This document shows, in pieces, positions 48,701 through 56,390 of a DNA stretch of 64,000 bases. The DNA lies in NCBI RefSeq assembly GCF_900100765.1, contig NZ_FNFO01000005.1, forward strand, positions 124,001 through 188,000, given 5' to 3'. The DNA is from Catalinimonas alkaloidigena (GTDB lineage: Bacteria; Bacteroidota; Bacteroidia; Cytophagales; Flexibacteraceae). Numbering within the stretch: position 1 is the stretch's first letter; each line of letters starts with the position of its first letter. The notes beneath the pieces were generated by a model. It did no database searches. It was not told the DNA's origin and worked only from the letters and a program-made list of their open reading frames with translations. A program made the position numbers and the translations under genes.

Positions 48701-49512
48701 GGGTACACCTGGATGTCTCGCATGAGCATCTGTCGATGGATTTTACCGGTTCGGGCGGGGTGCATCCCGGCAATCTGAACGCCACGCCCGCCATCGTGCG
48801 CAGCGTGATTCTCTACGTGTTGCGCCTCCTCTGTCCAGAAGACGTGCCGCTCAACGAAGGCATGTTGCAGGACGTCTCGGTACACCTCCCCGAAGGCTGC
48901 CTGAATCCGCCGTTTCCCGCCGATCCGACGCAATGTCCGGCCGTGGTCGGCGGCAATACGGAAGTCAGCCAGCGCCTGGTCGATACGTTGCTGAAGGCGT
49001 TCGGGGTGGCGGCGGCCAGTCAGGGTACGATGAACAACCTCCTGTTTGGCAACGCGCGGTTCGGGTACTACGAGACGCTGGGTGGCGGTGTGGGGGCAAC
49101 GGAGGGCTACGCGGGGGCGTCGGCGGTGCATCAGCACATGACCAACACGCGCATCACCGATCCCGAAGTGCTGGAACAGCGCTATCCCGTCCGCCTCGAA
49201 CGGTTCGCGGTGCGTCGAGGCTCCGGTGGGAAGGGTCAATGGGCCGGTGGTGATGGGCTGGTGCGGGAGATCCGCTTTCTGGAACCGGTGCAACTCACCC
49301 TGCTCACGCAACGGCGGCAGACCGGTCCCTACGGCCAAGCGGGGGGGCACGCCGGACAACCCGGTCGACAGCGCGTCATCCGACAGGATGGCACCGAAGA
49401 GGGGTTGCAAGGCGTCGACGGGCGTGACCTGAACGCCGGGGATCGGGTCGTCATCGAAACGCCAGGCGGCGGCGGCTGGGGCAGCGCGACGCAACCCGAA
49501 CCGAAGGCATAG
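45727..49512 (+). CDS. 5-oxoprolinase / hydantoinase A-B fusion
   Basis: A 1261-residue protein, close to the length of ATP-dependent 5-oxoprolinase (about 1290). The hydantoinase A N-terminal domain begins RIDTGGTFTDCLALTPDH, and the ATPase core (about 200-520) has DMGGTSTDVARWAGVYDYR, GPESAGAQPGPACYG and LLAFGGAGGQHACRVAER. The hydantoinase B part (about 750-1255) has ANRLTGVAEEMGALLQRTAF, NHPGYGGSHLPDI and GGDGLVREIRFLEPVQLTLL. The reaction would be ATP-driven opening of 5-oxoproline to glutamate, or of a related cyclic amide. It stands alone on the plus strand and ends TAG TGA. Confidence 0.9.
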   Translation: MTDTSRWRIRIDTGGTFTDCLALTPDHRLRRAKVLSSSALRGQVVGRDGDRLQIRQRWATDEDIFAGYTFTLPEGTFSTTVRHVNLQEGWLELEALPDPLPSFPFDFALTAGEEAPILAARLVTGTPLSEPLPPLEMRLGSTRGTNALLERKGASVALVITKGFADLLAIGTQQRPDLFTLQVEKAPALYTQVFEVDERLQADGSVLRSLTPDEIERVVTAVQQSRAATVALALMHSYRNPAHEQQLAEALQAADIAWVSVSSALAPGIRILPRAETAVVNAYLTPVLNDYLQNIRAKLAESQLLVMTSAGGLVGDAFFRPKDSLLSGPAGGVVGAAWSAQRSGIDRILTLDMGGTSTDVARWAGVYDYRQELRVGDAHLLSPALAIETVAAGGGSICAYDGHRLQVGPESAGAQPGPACYGAGGPLTITDVNLLLGRLAPDYFGIPVNQDAAQRAFERLKTQLPSQTDDAALLQGLLDIANEKMADAIRHISVQKGYDPTEYTLLAFGGAGGQHACRVAERLGILQVLVPADAGLLSALGMGAAVVERFASRQVLRPLEEAKPDLPALTEALAAEARAQLHAEGYADELLEVKQVHAFLRFRGQDSSLEIVYDEPDTLETRFLQRYREVYGHVVERPIEVVNWQVQVATRPPAPEDLPSEMETYTPSPEGHRRHYTGGGWHEVPVYLREAMRPGAVCAGPALLIDRNSTTVVEAGWAARIDAAGNALLSVEHENTTADLVAAPEAVQRELFANRLTGVAEEMGALLQRTAFSVNVKERLDFSCALLDQDAQLVVNAPHIPVHLGSLGLCVRQVREALPLGEGDVIITNHPGYGGSHLPDITLIAAAHTPDGMLIGYVANRAHHAELGGSRPGSMPPDARSLSEEGVVIAPTYLVRGGEVQWDTLEKLFTTGSYPTRAWEENRADLNAALASIRLGVTALQQLAEQHGLSALQQAMRALQTHAAQVARRGWTRFAPGTYQAEESLDDGTPLRVHLDVSHEHLSMDFTGSGGVHPGNLNATPAIVRSVILYVLRLLCPEDVPLNEGMLQDVSVHLPEGCLNPPFPADPTQCPAVVGGNTEVSQRLVDTLLKAFGVAAASQGTMNNLLFGNARFGYYETLGGGVGATEGYAGASAVHQHMTNTRITDPEVLEQRYPVRLERFAVRRGSGGKGQWAGGDGLVREIRFLEPVQLTLLTQRRQTGPYGQAGGHAGQPGRQRVIRQDGTEEGLQGVDGRDLNAGDRVVIETPGGGGWGSATQPEPKA

Positions 49513-49588
49513 TGACCCCACAGCGCCATCCTTCCGCTTGTAAAAATCATGCATCGCCACCGCGCGCTAGTTACCTTTGTACGTACCC

Positions 49589-50587
49589 ATGCGTCCTGCC
49601 AAGAAAGAACATCCTGCCGAAAAGCATCAGTTGCATCCCCGAAGCAAGCATCGCGGACGTTACCACTTTCAGGAACTCATCGCAAGCTGTCCGGAACTGG
49701 CGCCGTTTGTGGCGCTGAACCCGTATGGAGACGAATCCATCAACTTTTTTGATCCGCAGGCGGTCAAGACGCTGAACAAAGCGCTGCTGAAACACCATTA
49801 CCACGTGGACCAGTGGGACATTCCTGCCCACTACCTGTGTCCGCCCATCCCCGGCAGAGCCGACTACCTGCACTACATGGCCGACGTGTTGCGCGACAGT
49901 GTGCCCGCTCCGCTAGGTCAGGCGATTCCCACCGGGCCGACCATCAGGTGCCTGGACGTAGGTGTAGGAGCTAATGGCATCTACCCGCTCCTGGGCACGC
50001 AAGAGTACGGCTGGTCGTTCGTGGGCTCGGACATCGATCCGGTGGCGCTCCAGGCAGCGACAAAGATTCTGGACCGGAACCCCACCCTGCACGCGCGGAT
50101 TACCCTGCGGCACCAACGGGAGCCGACGCGTATCTTTCAAGGCATTCTTCAAAAGGGCGAATATGTGGATTTTTCCCTCTGCAATCCTCCGTTTCATGCG
50201 TCACGCGCGGAAGCCCACGCCGGGTCGGTCCGCAAGCTGAGTAACCTCAAACGGAAGAAAGTCCGTAACCCGACCCTGAATTTCGGCGGTCAGAGCAACG
50301 AACTGTGGTGCGCGGGCGGCGAAGAAGCGTTTGTGCAAAAGATGATTCGCGAGAGCCAGCGGTTCGCAACGTCCTGTTTCTGGTTTTCGACGCTGGTGGC
50401 CAAACAGGCGCACCTGAAAACGGTCTACCAAACCCTGAAGCAAGTGGCTGCTGCCGACGTAAACACCATTCCGATGGGGCATGGCAACAAGATCAGCCGC
50501 ATCGTGACCTGGACGTTTCTGACGAAACCCGAGCAGGAAGACTGGGTCCGCTCCCGCTGGGCCGAAGCGCTGCGGCCTCCGCTTTGA
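49589..50587 (+). CDS. rlmF: 23S rRNA (adenine-1618-N6)-methyltransferase
   Basis: A 332-residue protein from the ATG at 49589 (MRPAKKEHPAEKHQLHPRSK). RlmF signatures are HRGRYHFQELIASCPELAPF, SINFFDPQAVKTLNKALLKH, the SAM-binding LDVGVGANGIYPLLG (about 120), SDIDPVALQAA and the catalytic CNPPFHAS. The enzyme methylates A1618 of 23S rRNA. It seems to be a single gene, 77 bases after the oxoprolinase-type gene. Confidence 0.95.
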   Translation: MRPAKKEHPAEKHQLHPRSKHRGRYHFQELIASCPELAPFVALNPYGDESINFFDPQAVKTLNKALLKHHYHVDQWDIPAHYLCPPIPGRADYLHYMADVLRDSVPAPLGQAIPTGPTIRCLDVGVGANGIYPLLGTQEYGWSFVGSDIDPVALQAATKILDRNPTLHARITLRHQREPTRIFQGILQKGEYVDFSLCNPPFHASRAEAHAGSVRKLSNLKRKKVRNPTLNFGGQSNELWCAGGEEAFVQKMIRESQRFATSCFWFSTLVAKQAHLKTVYQTLKQVAAADVNTIPMGHGNKISRIVTWTFLTKPEQEDWVRSRWAEALRPPL

Positions 50588-50634
50588 TGCGCCTGAACAA
50601 TACTCTTGATTTAACCACCTGACTTTCACCGTGT

Positions 50635-51978
50635 ATGCACCACCTCCTCGCCTGCCTTTTCCTCCTGCTTTTCGGCTGCCCTGCCGTGGCCCAAACCTTC
50701 GACGTCAGGAAATATGGCGCGAAGGGCGACGGCACTACCAACGACCGGCAGGCCATTCAACGGGCGATTGACGCGTGCCAGGGAACGGGCGGGACGGTCC
50801 TTCTCAAAAACGGCACGTTCCTGACGGGGCAACTGGTGCTGGGGAGCCGGATGACGTTGCACATCGATACGACGGCCACGCTGCTGGGCATCCAGTCGGA
50901 TCGGGAGGAAGAGTACCCGCATCACCTGATCGAGACCCAATTTCCGAACCGGATGGAACAGGACTGCCAGCGGCGCCTGATTTATGGCAACCACGTACGC
51001 GACGTGACGATCACGGGCGGCGGCACCATCGACGGGCAGGGCGACTTCGAGCCCTGGATGCACGTGAAGGAGTTGGGTACGGAGAAAGACCGCCCCTCGC
51101 TTTTTGCGTTCGTGGGCGCGCGCAACATCACGGTTTCCGACCTGACCTTGCTGGACCCGGCCTGCTGGACACAAGTCTACATCGAGTCGGACAGCATCAC
51201 GCTCCAGCGCCTCACCATCAACAGCCACAAACTGACACCCAACCGCGACGGCATCGACATTGTGGATTGCCACGGGGTGCTGATCGAGGACTGCGACATC
51301 CGCTCGGAAGACGACGGCATCTGTTTCAAAAGTGGCAGTGAATACGGCGTGCGCGACGTGGTGGTGCGGCGGTGCGTGATCGACAAACTGAACGTAAACG
51401 CGGGCAACTGTTTCAAACTCGGAACCGACGGGCTGGGCAGTTTCATGAACTTCGAGGTGTCGGACCTGACCCTCAAAAATGCCTTTCAAAATTCGGCCCT
51501 GGTGGTGGAGTCGATGGACGGGGCGGTGATCGACAACCTCCGTTTTAGTGACTGCACCATCGACAATTGCGGGCAAGCCTTTTTCGTGCTCCTCGCCAAC
51601 CGCAACCGGACGGTACCGGGACGTCCGCCCCGGATGGGCACCATTTCGAACGTCCACTTCCGGAACATCGAAGGGAAAAATTTCACGCAAACGTATCCGT
51701 CGATCGTGATGGGCATGCCGGGGCATCGCATTCAGAACGTGACGTTCGAAAACGTGCAGCTGCAACACAAAGGCGGCGTCAACACCAACCAACAAAGCGT
51801 GATGGAATACGACGGTACTTACCCGGAAGGCAGCAAGTTCGGCGATACGCCTGCCTCGGGCTTTTTCGTCCGCCACGTCGATACCGTTTCGTTTCAGAAT
51901 TGCGACATCACCACCGCCCAGCCCGACGCCCGCCCCTGGCTGGTCACGGAAGACGTCGGCGAAGTGCTTCCGCGGTAG
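50635..51978 (+). CDS. Secreted glycoside hydrolase family 28-like (pectinase-fold) protein
   Basis: A 447-residue protein with a signal peptide (FLLLFGCPAVAQ) followed by the pectate-lyase-3-type start FDVRKYGAKGDGTTNDRQAI. The right-handed beta helix contains NRDGIDIVDC and SEDDGICFKS, matching the NTD and DD catalytic acid motifs of GH28 polygalacturonases. The usual glycine-histidine-glycine segment is replaced by NCFKLGTDGLG without a histidine, so substrate or mechanism may differ. A cysteine in the signal (GC) might make it a lipoprotein, but the lipobox is poor. Likely acts on uronic-acid or rhamnose-containing glycans. Confidence 0.85.
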   Translation: MHHLLACLFLLLFGCPAVAQTFDVRKYGAKGDGTTNDRQAIQRAIDACQGTGGTVLLKNGTFLTGQLVLGSRMTLHIDTTATLLGIQSDREEEYPHHLIETQFPNRMEQDCQRRLIYGNHVRDVTITGGGTIDGQGDFEPWMHVKELGTEKDRPSLFAFVGARNITVSDLTLLDPACWTQVYIESDSITLQRLTINSHKLTPNRDGIDIVDCHGVLIEDCDIRSEDDGICFKSGSEYGVRDVVVRRCVIDKLNVNAGNCFKLGTDGLGSFMNFEVSDLTLKNAFQNSALVVESMDGAVIDNLRFSDCTIDNCGQAFFVLLANRNRTVPGRPPRMGTISNVHFRNIEGKNFTQTYPSIVMGMPGHRIQNVTFENVQLQHKGGVNTNQQSVMEYDGTYPEGSKFGDTPASGFFVRHVDTVSFQNCDITTAQPDARPWLVTEDVGEVLPR

Positions 51979-52076
51979 CCGGTTTTCCTGTAGGAAATGT
52001 CGATGCAGTTTTGGTAGTTTTAGAAGCTCATTTATAAAAGAAAACCTCCGCCTTTTCCTACTTAATTACCACTTCC

Positions 52077-54275
52077 TTGCCCCACCTTCGTCCCACCACG
52101 CGGCTTAGCCTGACGCTGGCCTTGTACCTAGTCGGTGCGTGTTTCGCCCTCCGTGCCCAGAAAAAAAATGAAGAATACGAGTATCATCTGCAACGCGCGG
52201 TCGACGACGTGGTGATCGACGGCGTGCTGAACGAGCAGTCGTGGCAGGAGGCGCAGGTGGCGGGTCAGTTTTACATGGTGCTGCCGATGGACACCAGCTA
52301 CGCGCAGGTGCAGACGGACGTGCTGATGACCTACGACGCGAAGCATCTCTACCTGATGGCGATCTGTTACCACGAACGCGACGCGCCCTACTTCGTAGAG
52401 TCGATGCGGCGGGATTTTACGTTCGGGAAGAACGACAACTTTCTCTTGTTCATGGATACGTTCGACGACCAGACGAACGGCTTCTCGTTCGGGGCCAACG
52501 CGGTGGGCGCGCAGTGGGACGGCATTATGTACGAAGGCGGAAAGGTCGACCTGAGTTGGGACAACAAGTGGACCTCGGCGGTGAAGAACTACCCGGACCG
52601 CTGGATTTTCGAGGCGGCGATTCCGTTCAAGAGCATCCGCTACAAAAAAGGCATCACGCGCTGGGGCATCAACTTCAGCCGGAACGACCTGAAATCGACG
52701 GAGAAGTCGAGCTGGGCACCCGTACCCCGGCAGTTTCCGACCGCCTCGCTGGCCTACACGGGTACGCTGGTGTGGGACGAGCCGCCGCCGACCGCCAACG
52801 CGAACGTCTCGCTGATTCCCTACGCCCTCGGGGGGCTGAGCCGCGACTACGAGCACGACGATCCGACCGAGACCCGCAAAGCGGTGGGCCTTGACGCCAA
52901 GGTGGCGATTACCTCCTCGCTGAACCTAGACCTGACCGTCAACCCCGATTTCTCGCAGGTCGATGTGGACCGGCAAGTGACCAACCTGGATCGGTTCGAG
53001 CTGTTTTTTCCCGAGCGCCGTCAGTTCTTCCTGGAAAACGGCGACCTCTTCGCCAACTTCGGGTACGCCAACCTGCGGCCGTTTTTCTCCCGCCGCATCG
53101 GGCTGGGCGTGCCGATCCGCTACGGTGCCCGGCTGAGCGGCAAACTGAACAAAGACTGGCGCATCGGGGCGATGGACATGCAAACCGGTGCGGTCGAAGA
53201 GACCGGTCTGCCCGCGCAGAACTTTGCCGTGGTGGCGTTGCAACGCCGCGTGTTTGCCCGCTCCAACATCGGAGCCCTGGTCATCAACAAAAGTTCGATG
53301 GCCTACCGCCCCGACCCGGACGGCGAAATGCCTATTTACTCACAGTACAACCGGAACGTGGGGCTGGAGTACAACCTGGCCTCGTCGAACAACATCTGGA
53401 CGGGGAAATTCCTGGCACTGAAGTCGTTTCAGCCGGGTGATCAAAGCCGCAGTCTGGCCCACGCTGCCAACCTGCAATACAGCAGTCGCTCCGTGTTGTG
53501 GAACTGGCAGCACGAGTACGTCGGTCGCAATTACGTGGCCGAAGTGGGCTACGTGCCCCGGCGCGGGTACATCAAACTCAATCCATCGTTCTCCTATTTT
53601 TTCTTTCCCAAAGGCGGCGCGGTGCTGAGCCACGGCCCGCAGGTGATGTCGACCTACTTCATGAACGAGTCGTTCCAACCCATCGACTACGAGCACTACG
53701 TGGGTTACCTGACCACCTTCCGCAGCCGCAGCACCTGGGCGCTGTGGACGACGCACAACTACGTGCAGTTGCTTCAGCCTTTCGACCCGACCAACGCCGG
53801 GGGCGATACGCTGGCCCGCGGGACGCAACACCGCTGGAACACAGTGGGCACCGAGTTCATCTCCAAGCCACAAAGTGTGTTCACCTACGGTTTCACGGCC
53901 CGTTACGGCGGCTACTACGCCCACGGCACGCGCCTGAATTTTACGACCGACCTGGGCTACCGATTTCAGCCGTACGTGAGTCTGGCGCTGAGCACCAGTT
54001 ACAACGACATCCGCCTGCCCGAGCCCCTCACGCCCACGCAATTCTGGCTCGTAGGGCCGCGCATGGACGTGACCCTGACCAACAAGTTGTTCTTCACGGC
54101 GTTTGCGCAATACAACGACCAACTCGACAACATCAACCTCAACACGCGGCTGCAGTGGCGCTACCAACCGGCGTCTGACCTATTCATTGTCTACACGGAC
54201 AACTACTTGCCCGCACCGCTGTCGGTCAAAAACCGCGCGCTGGTGGTCAAGCTGACCTATTGGTGGAATTTGTAA
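52077..54275 (+). CDS. DUF5916 outer-membrane protein with CBM9-like N-terminal domain
   Basis: A 732-residue protein. No ATG is available: an in-frame stop at 52035 leaves the TTG at 52077 as the best start, giving a signal peptide (LTLALYLVGACFALRAQ). A family 9 carbohydrate-binding-like domain (about 40-230: IDGVLNEQSWQEA, TYDAKHLYLMAICYHERDA, FSFGANAVGAQWDGI, FEAAIPFKSIRY) is followed by the DUF5916 barrel with NPDFSQVDVDRQVTNLDRFE and FFPERRQFFLENGDLFA, ending in the aromatic WWNL. Function is unknown; outer-membrane location is inferred. Confidence 0.9.
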   Translation: MPHLRPTTRLSLTLALYLVGACFALRAQKKNEEYEYHLQRAVDDVVIDGVLNEQSWQEAQVAGQFYMVLPMDTSYAQVQTDVLMTYDAKHLYLMAICYHERDAPYFVESMRRDFTFGKNDNFLLFMDTFDDQTNGFSFGANAVGAQWDGIMYEGGKVDLSWDNKWTSAVKNYPDRWIFEAAIPFKSIRYKKGITRWGINFSRNDLKSTEKSSWAPVPRQFPTASLAYTGTLVWDEPPPTANANVSLIPYALGGLSRDYEHDDPTETRKAVGLDAKVAITSSLNLDLTVNPDFSQVDVDRQVTNLDRFELFFPERRQFFLENGDLFANFGYANLRPFFSRRIGLGVPIRYGARLSGKLNKDWRIGAMDMQTGAVEETGLPAQNFAVVALQRRVFARSNIGALVINKSSMAYRPDPDGEMPIYSQYNRNVGLEYNLASSNNIWTGKFLALKSFQPGDQSRSLAHAANLQYSSRSVLWNWQHEYVGRNYVAEVGYVPRRGYIKLNPSFSYFFFPKGGAVLSHGPQVMSTYFMNESFQPIDYEHYVGYLTTFRSRSTWALWTTHNYVQLLQPFDPTNAGGDTLARGTQHRWNTVGTEFISKPQSVFTYGFTARYGGYYAHGTRLNFTTDLGYRFQPYVSLALSTSYNDIRLPEPLTPTQFWLVGPRMDVTLTNKLFFTAFAQYNDQLDNINLNTRLQWRYQPASDLFIVYTDNYLPAPLSVKNRALVVKLTYWWNL

Positions 54276-54375
54276 GGAGGCAGGTGAACGGTTGCGCGCC
54301 AGCCTGTACTTTCGCACGCTGGCCCGGCGGCACCGCACGTTACCCACACGCCGCCCATTTCACGACGTCCCTCTT

Positions 54376-55137
54376 ATGGCACTTTTTCGACTTCGGCAAT
54401 CCGCGCGTTTCCTGGGAACTTTCCTCTTCCTGGTCTGCCTGACGGCGCACATGGGCTATGCTCAGCAGAAAGACGTGGTTCCCTCAAACCAACAGTGGAT
54501 TCAGTATTACAACCAGACCAAGCTTTCGAAGCAATGGACCTGGATGACCGACGGAGGCTTTCGGTGGCGGGATCAAATGCGCCATCCCGCCCAGTACGTC
54601 GTCCGAACGGGCCTGGGGTATCGTCTGCACGAAAACATACGCGTAGCGGCAGGCATGGCCCATCTGGGTTCGTACACGAACGACCGGTTGCGGCGGATCG
54701 AGTGGCGGCCTTACCAGGAAATTCAATCCTCGCATACGTACGGGCGCATCGACGTAGTGCACCGTTTCCGGGCAGAACAGCGCTTCCTCAAAACGTTGGC
54801 CCTGGCCGAGGCGCCCGCAACGCACAGCTTCAACCATCGGCTGCGGTACCGGCTGATGGTCACGGTGCCGCTCCTGAAGTTATCTGCCCGTCGTCCGTAC
54901 CCGAAACTGGTGCTCGACGTGGGCGACGAACTCTTCATCAACCTCGGGCGCAACATCGTCTATACCGTTTTTGACCAGAACCGGTTGCTGATCGGCCCGA
55001 CGCTCCAACTTCACGAAAATCTGGACCTGGCCCTTACCTACAACCACCAGTTTGCCAGCACCACCACGCCGGGGCGCTACAACCGCGACGGAATCCTCTG
55101 GCTCGGCGTCCGACACAAGCTGGACCTGACCCGCTAA
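54376..55137 (+). CDS. DUF2490 family outer-membrane protein
   Basis: A 253-residue protein from the ATG at 54376, with a signal peptide (FLFLVCLTAHMGYAQ). The mature part is a small barrel typical of DUF2490: QQWIQYYNQTKLSKQWTWMT, YVVRTGLGYRLHENIRVAAG, FRAEQRFLK, NHRLRYRLMVTVPL, then the terminal strand LWLGVRHKLDL. It follows the DUF5916 gene by about 100 bases on the same strand and may share its transcript. Function is unknown. Confidence 0.85.
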   Translation: MALFRLRQSARFLGTFLFLVCLTAHMGYAQQKDVVPSNQQWIQYYNQTKLSKQWTWMTDGGFRWRDQMRHPAQYVVRTGLGYRLHENIRVAAGMAHLGSYTNDRLRRIEWRPYQEIQSSHTYGRIDVVHRFRAEQRFLKTLALAEAPATHSFNHRLRYRLMVTVPLLKLSARRPYPKLVLDVGDELFINLGRNIVYTVFDQNRLLIGPTLQLHENLDLALTYNHQFASTTTPGRYNRDGILWLGVRHKLDLTR

Positions 55138-55205
55138 ATTTCCGCACCGAAGTTTCTGTTCGTGCTATCTTAGAGTCACATACCTTTTAGCCGCTGCTTC
55201 CCGCT

Positions 55206-56363
55206 ATGTCCCTTCTCCCCTGCCAGAAACCCCTTTTCTCCCTTCCGGAAGACCTGCATTACCTGAACTGCGCGTACATGTCGCCGCTGCTGAAGTCCGT
55301 CGAAGCGGCGGGCATCGAAGGCGTGCAACGCAAACGCAATCCGTTCGCCATTACGCCCGACGATTTTTTCGCGCAGGCCGAAGCAGTACGCCAGCGGTTC
55401 GGACAGTTGGTCAACGCTCCGACACTGCAAGTGGCCTTGATCCCGTCGGTGTCGTACGGACTGAGTACGGTCGCCCGCAACGTTCCTGCATCGGCAGGGC
55501 AGCGGGTGGTGGTGGTACACGAAGAATTTCCGAGCGACATCTACGCCCTCCATCGGCTGTGTGCTGAAAAATCGCTCGACCTGGTGACGATCGAGCCGCC
55601 CACAGCGCGGCAGGACCGCGGCCGACGCTGGAACGAACGTCTGCTGGAGGCCATCACGCCCAAAACGGCGCTGGTGGTGCTTTCTACCGTCCACTGGGCC
55701 GACGGCACCCGGTTTGACCTGACGGCGATCGGTAAGCGGTGCCGGGACGTGGGCGCGCGGCTGGTCGTAGACGGTACCCAGTCGGTCGGCGCGCTGCCGA
55801 TTGATGTACAGGCCTGTGGAATCGATGCGCTGATCTGTGCGGGTTACAAGTGGCTGATGGGGCCGTACAGCCTCGGGATGATGTACGTCAGTGAGGCGTT
55901 CAACGACGGCGTTCCGCTCGAAGAAAACTGGGTTAACCGCCTGGGCAGCGAGGATTTCAACCGGCTGGTGGCGTACGAACCGCGATACAAACCCGGCGCG
56001 GCGCGCTACAACGTGGGCGAGAGCGGCAACTTCATTCTCCTGCCGATGATGCAACGGGCGCTCGACCAGATTCTGGACTGGCAACCGGCGCGGATTCAGG
56101 CCTACGATGCGGCCCTGACCCAACCGCTGATCGCCTTCCTACAGGAAAACGGCTACGGGGTGGAAGAGGCGACCTGGCGCGGCGAACACCTGTTCGGCGT
56201 TACGCTGCCGGCGCACCTGGATCAGGCGGCCACGCTGACGCGCCTCAAGGAGCGCAACATCTCGGTGTCGGCGCGGGGCCATGCTCTTCGCATCTCGACC
56301 CACCTGTACAATACCCCTGACGACATCGCGGCGCTGATCGAAGTACTGGCAGAAGCGCGATAG
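55206..56363 (+). CDS. Class V aminotransferase-fold PLP enzyme
   Basis: A 385-residue cytoplasmic protein with the fold type I pattern of cysteine desulfurase and isopenicillin-N-epimerase-like enzymes. The PLP-ring Asp lies in LVVDGTQSVGALPID, the Schiff-base Lys in CAGYKWLMGPYSLGMMYV, and the active-site segment is STVHWADGTRFDL. The N-terminal HYLNCAYMSPLLKSVEAAG is also typical. No partner gene reveals the substrate, and the cysteine loop of true desulfurases is not evident, so an epimerase, lyase or kynureninase-like role is possible. Confidence 0.88.
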   Translation: MSLLPCQKPLFSLPEDLHYLNCAYMSPLLKSVEAAGIEGVQRKRNPFAITPDDFFAQAEAVRQRFGQLVNAPTLQVALIPSVSYGLSTVARNVPASAGQRVVVVHEEFPSDIYALHRLCAEKSLDLVTIEPPTARQDRGRRWNERLLEAITPKTALVVLSTVHWADGTRFDLTAIGKRCRDVGARLVVDGTQSVGALPIDVQACGIDALICAGYKWLMGPYSLGMMYVSEAFNDGVPLEENWVNRLGSEDFNRLVAYEPRYKPGAARYNVGESGNFILLPMMQRALDQILDWQPARIQAYDAALTQPLIAFLQENGYGVEEATWRGEHLFGVTLPAHLDQAATLTRLKERNISVSARGHALRISTHLYNTPDDIAALIEVLAEAR

Positions 56364-56390
56364 TCGTTTGAGCGCAACCGCTTCCCGGCG

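Noticed and set aside
47392-49560. 722-codon open frame on the minus strand
   Set aside because: It is antisense to the oxoprolinase/hydantoinase fusion, whose motifs are clear across the whole length, and has shadow-type composition.
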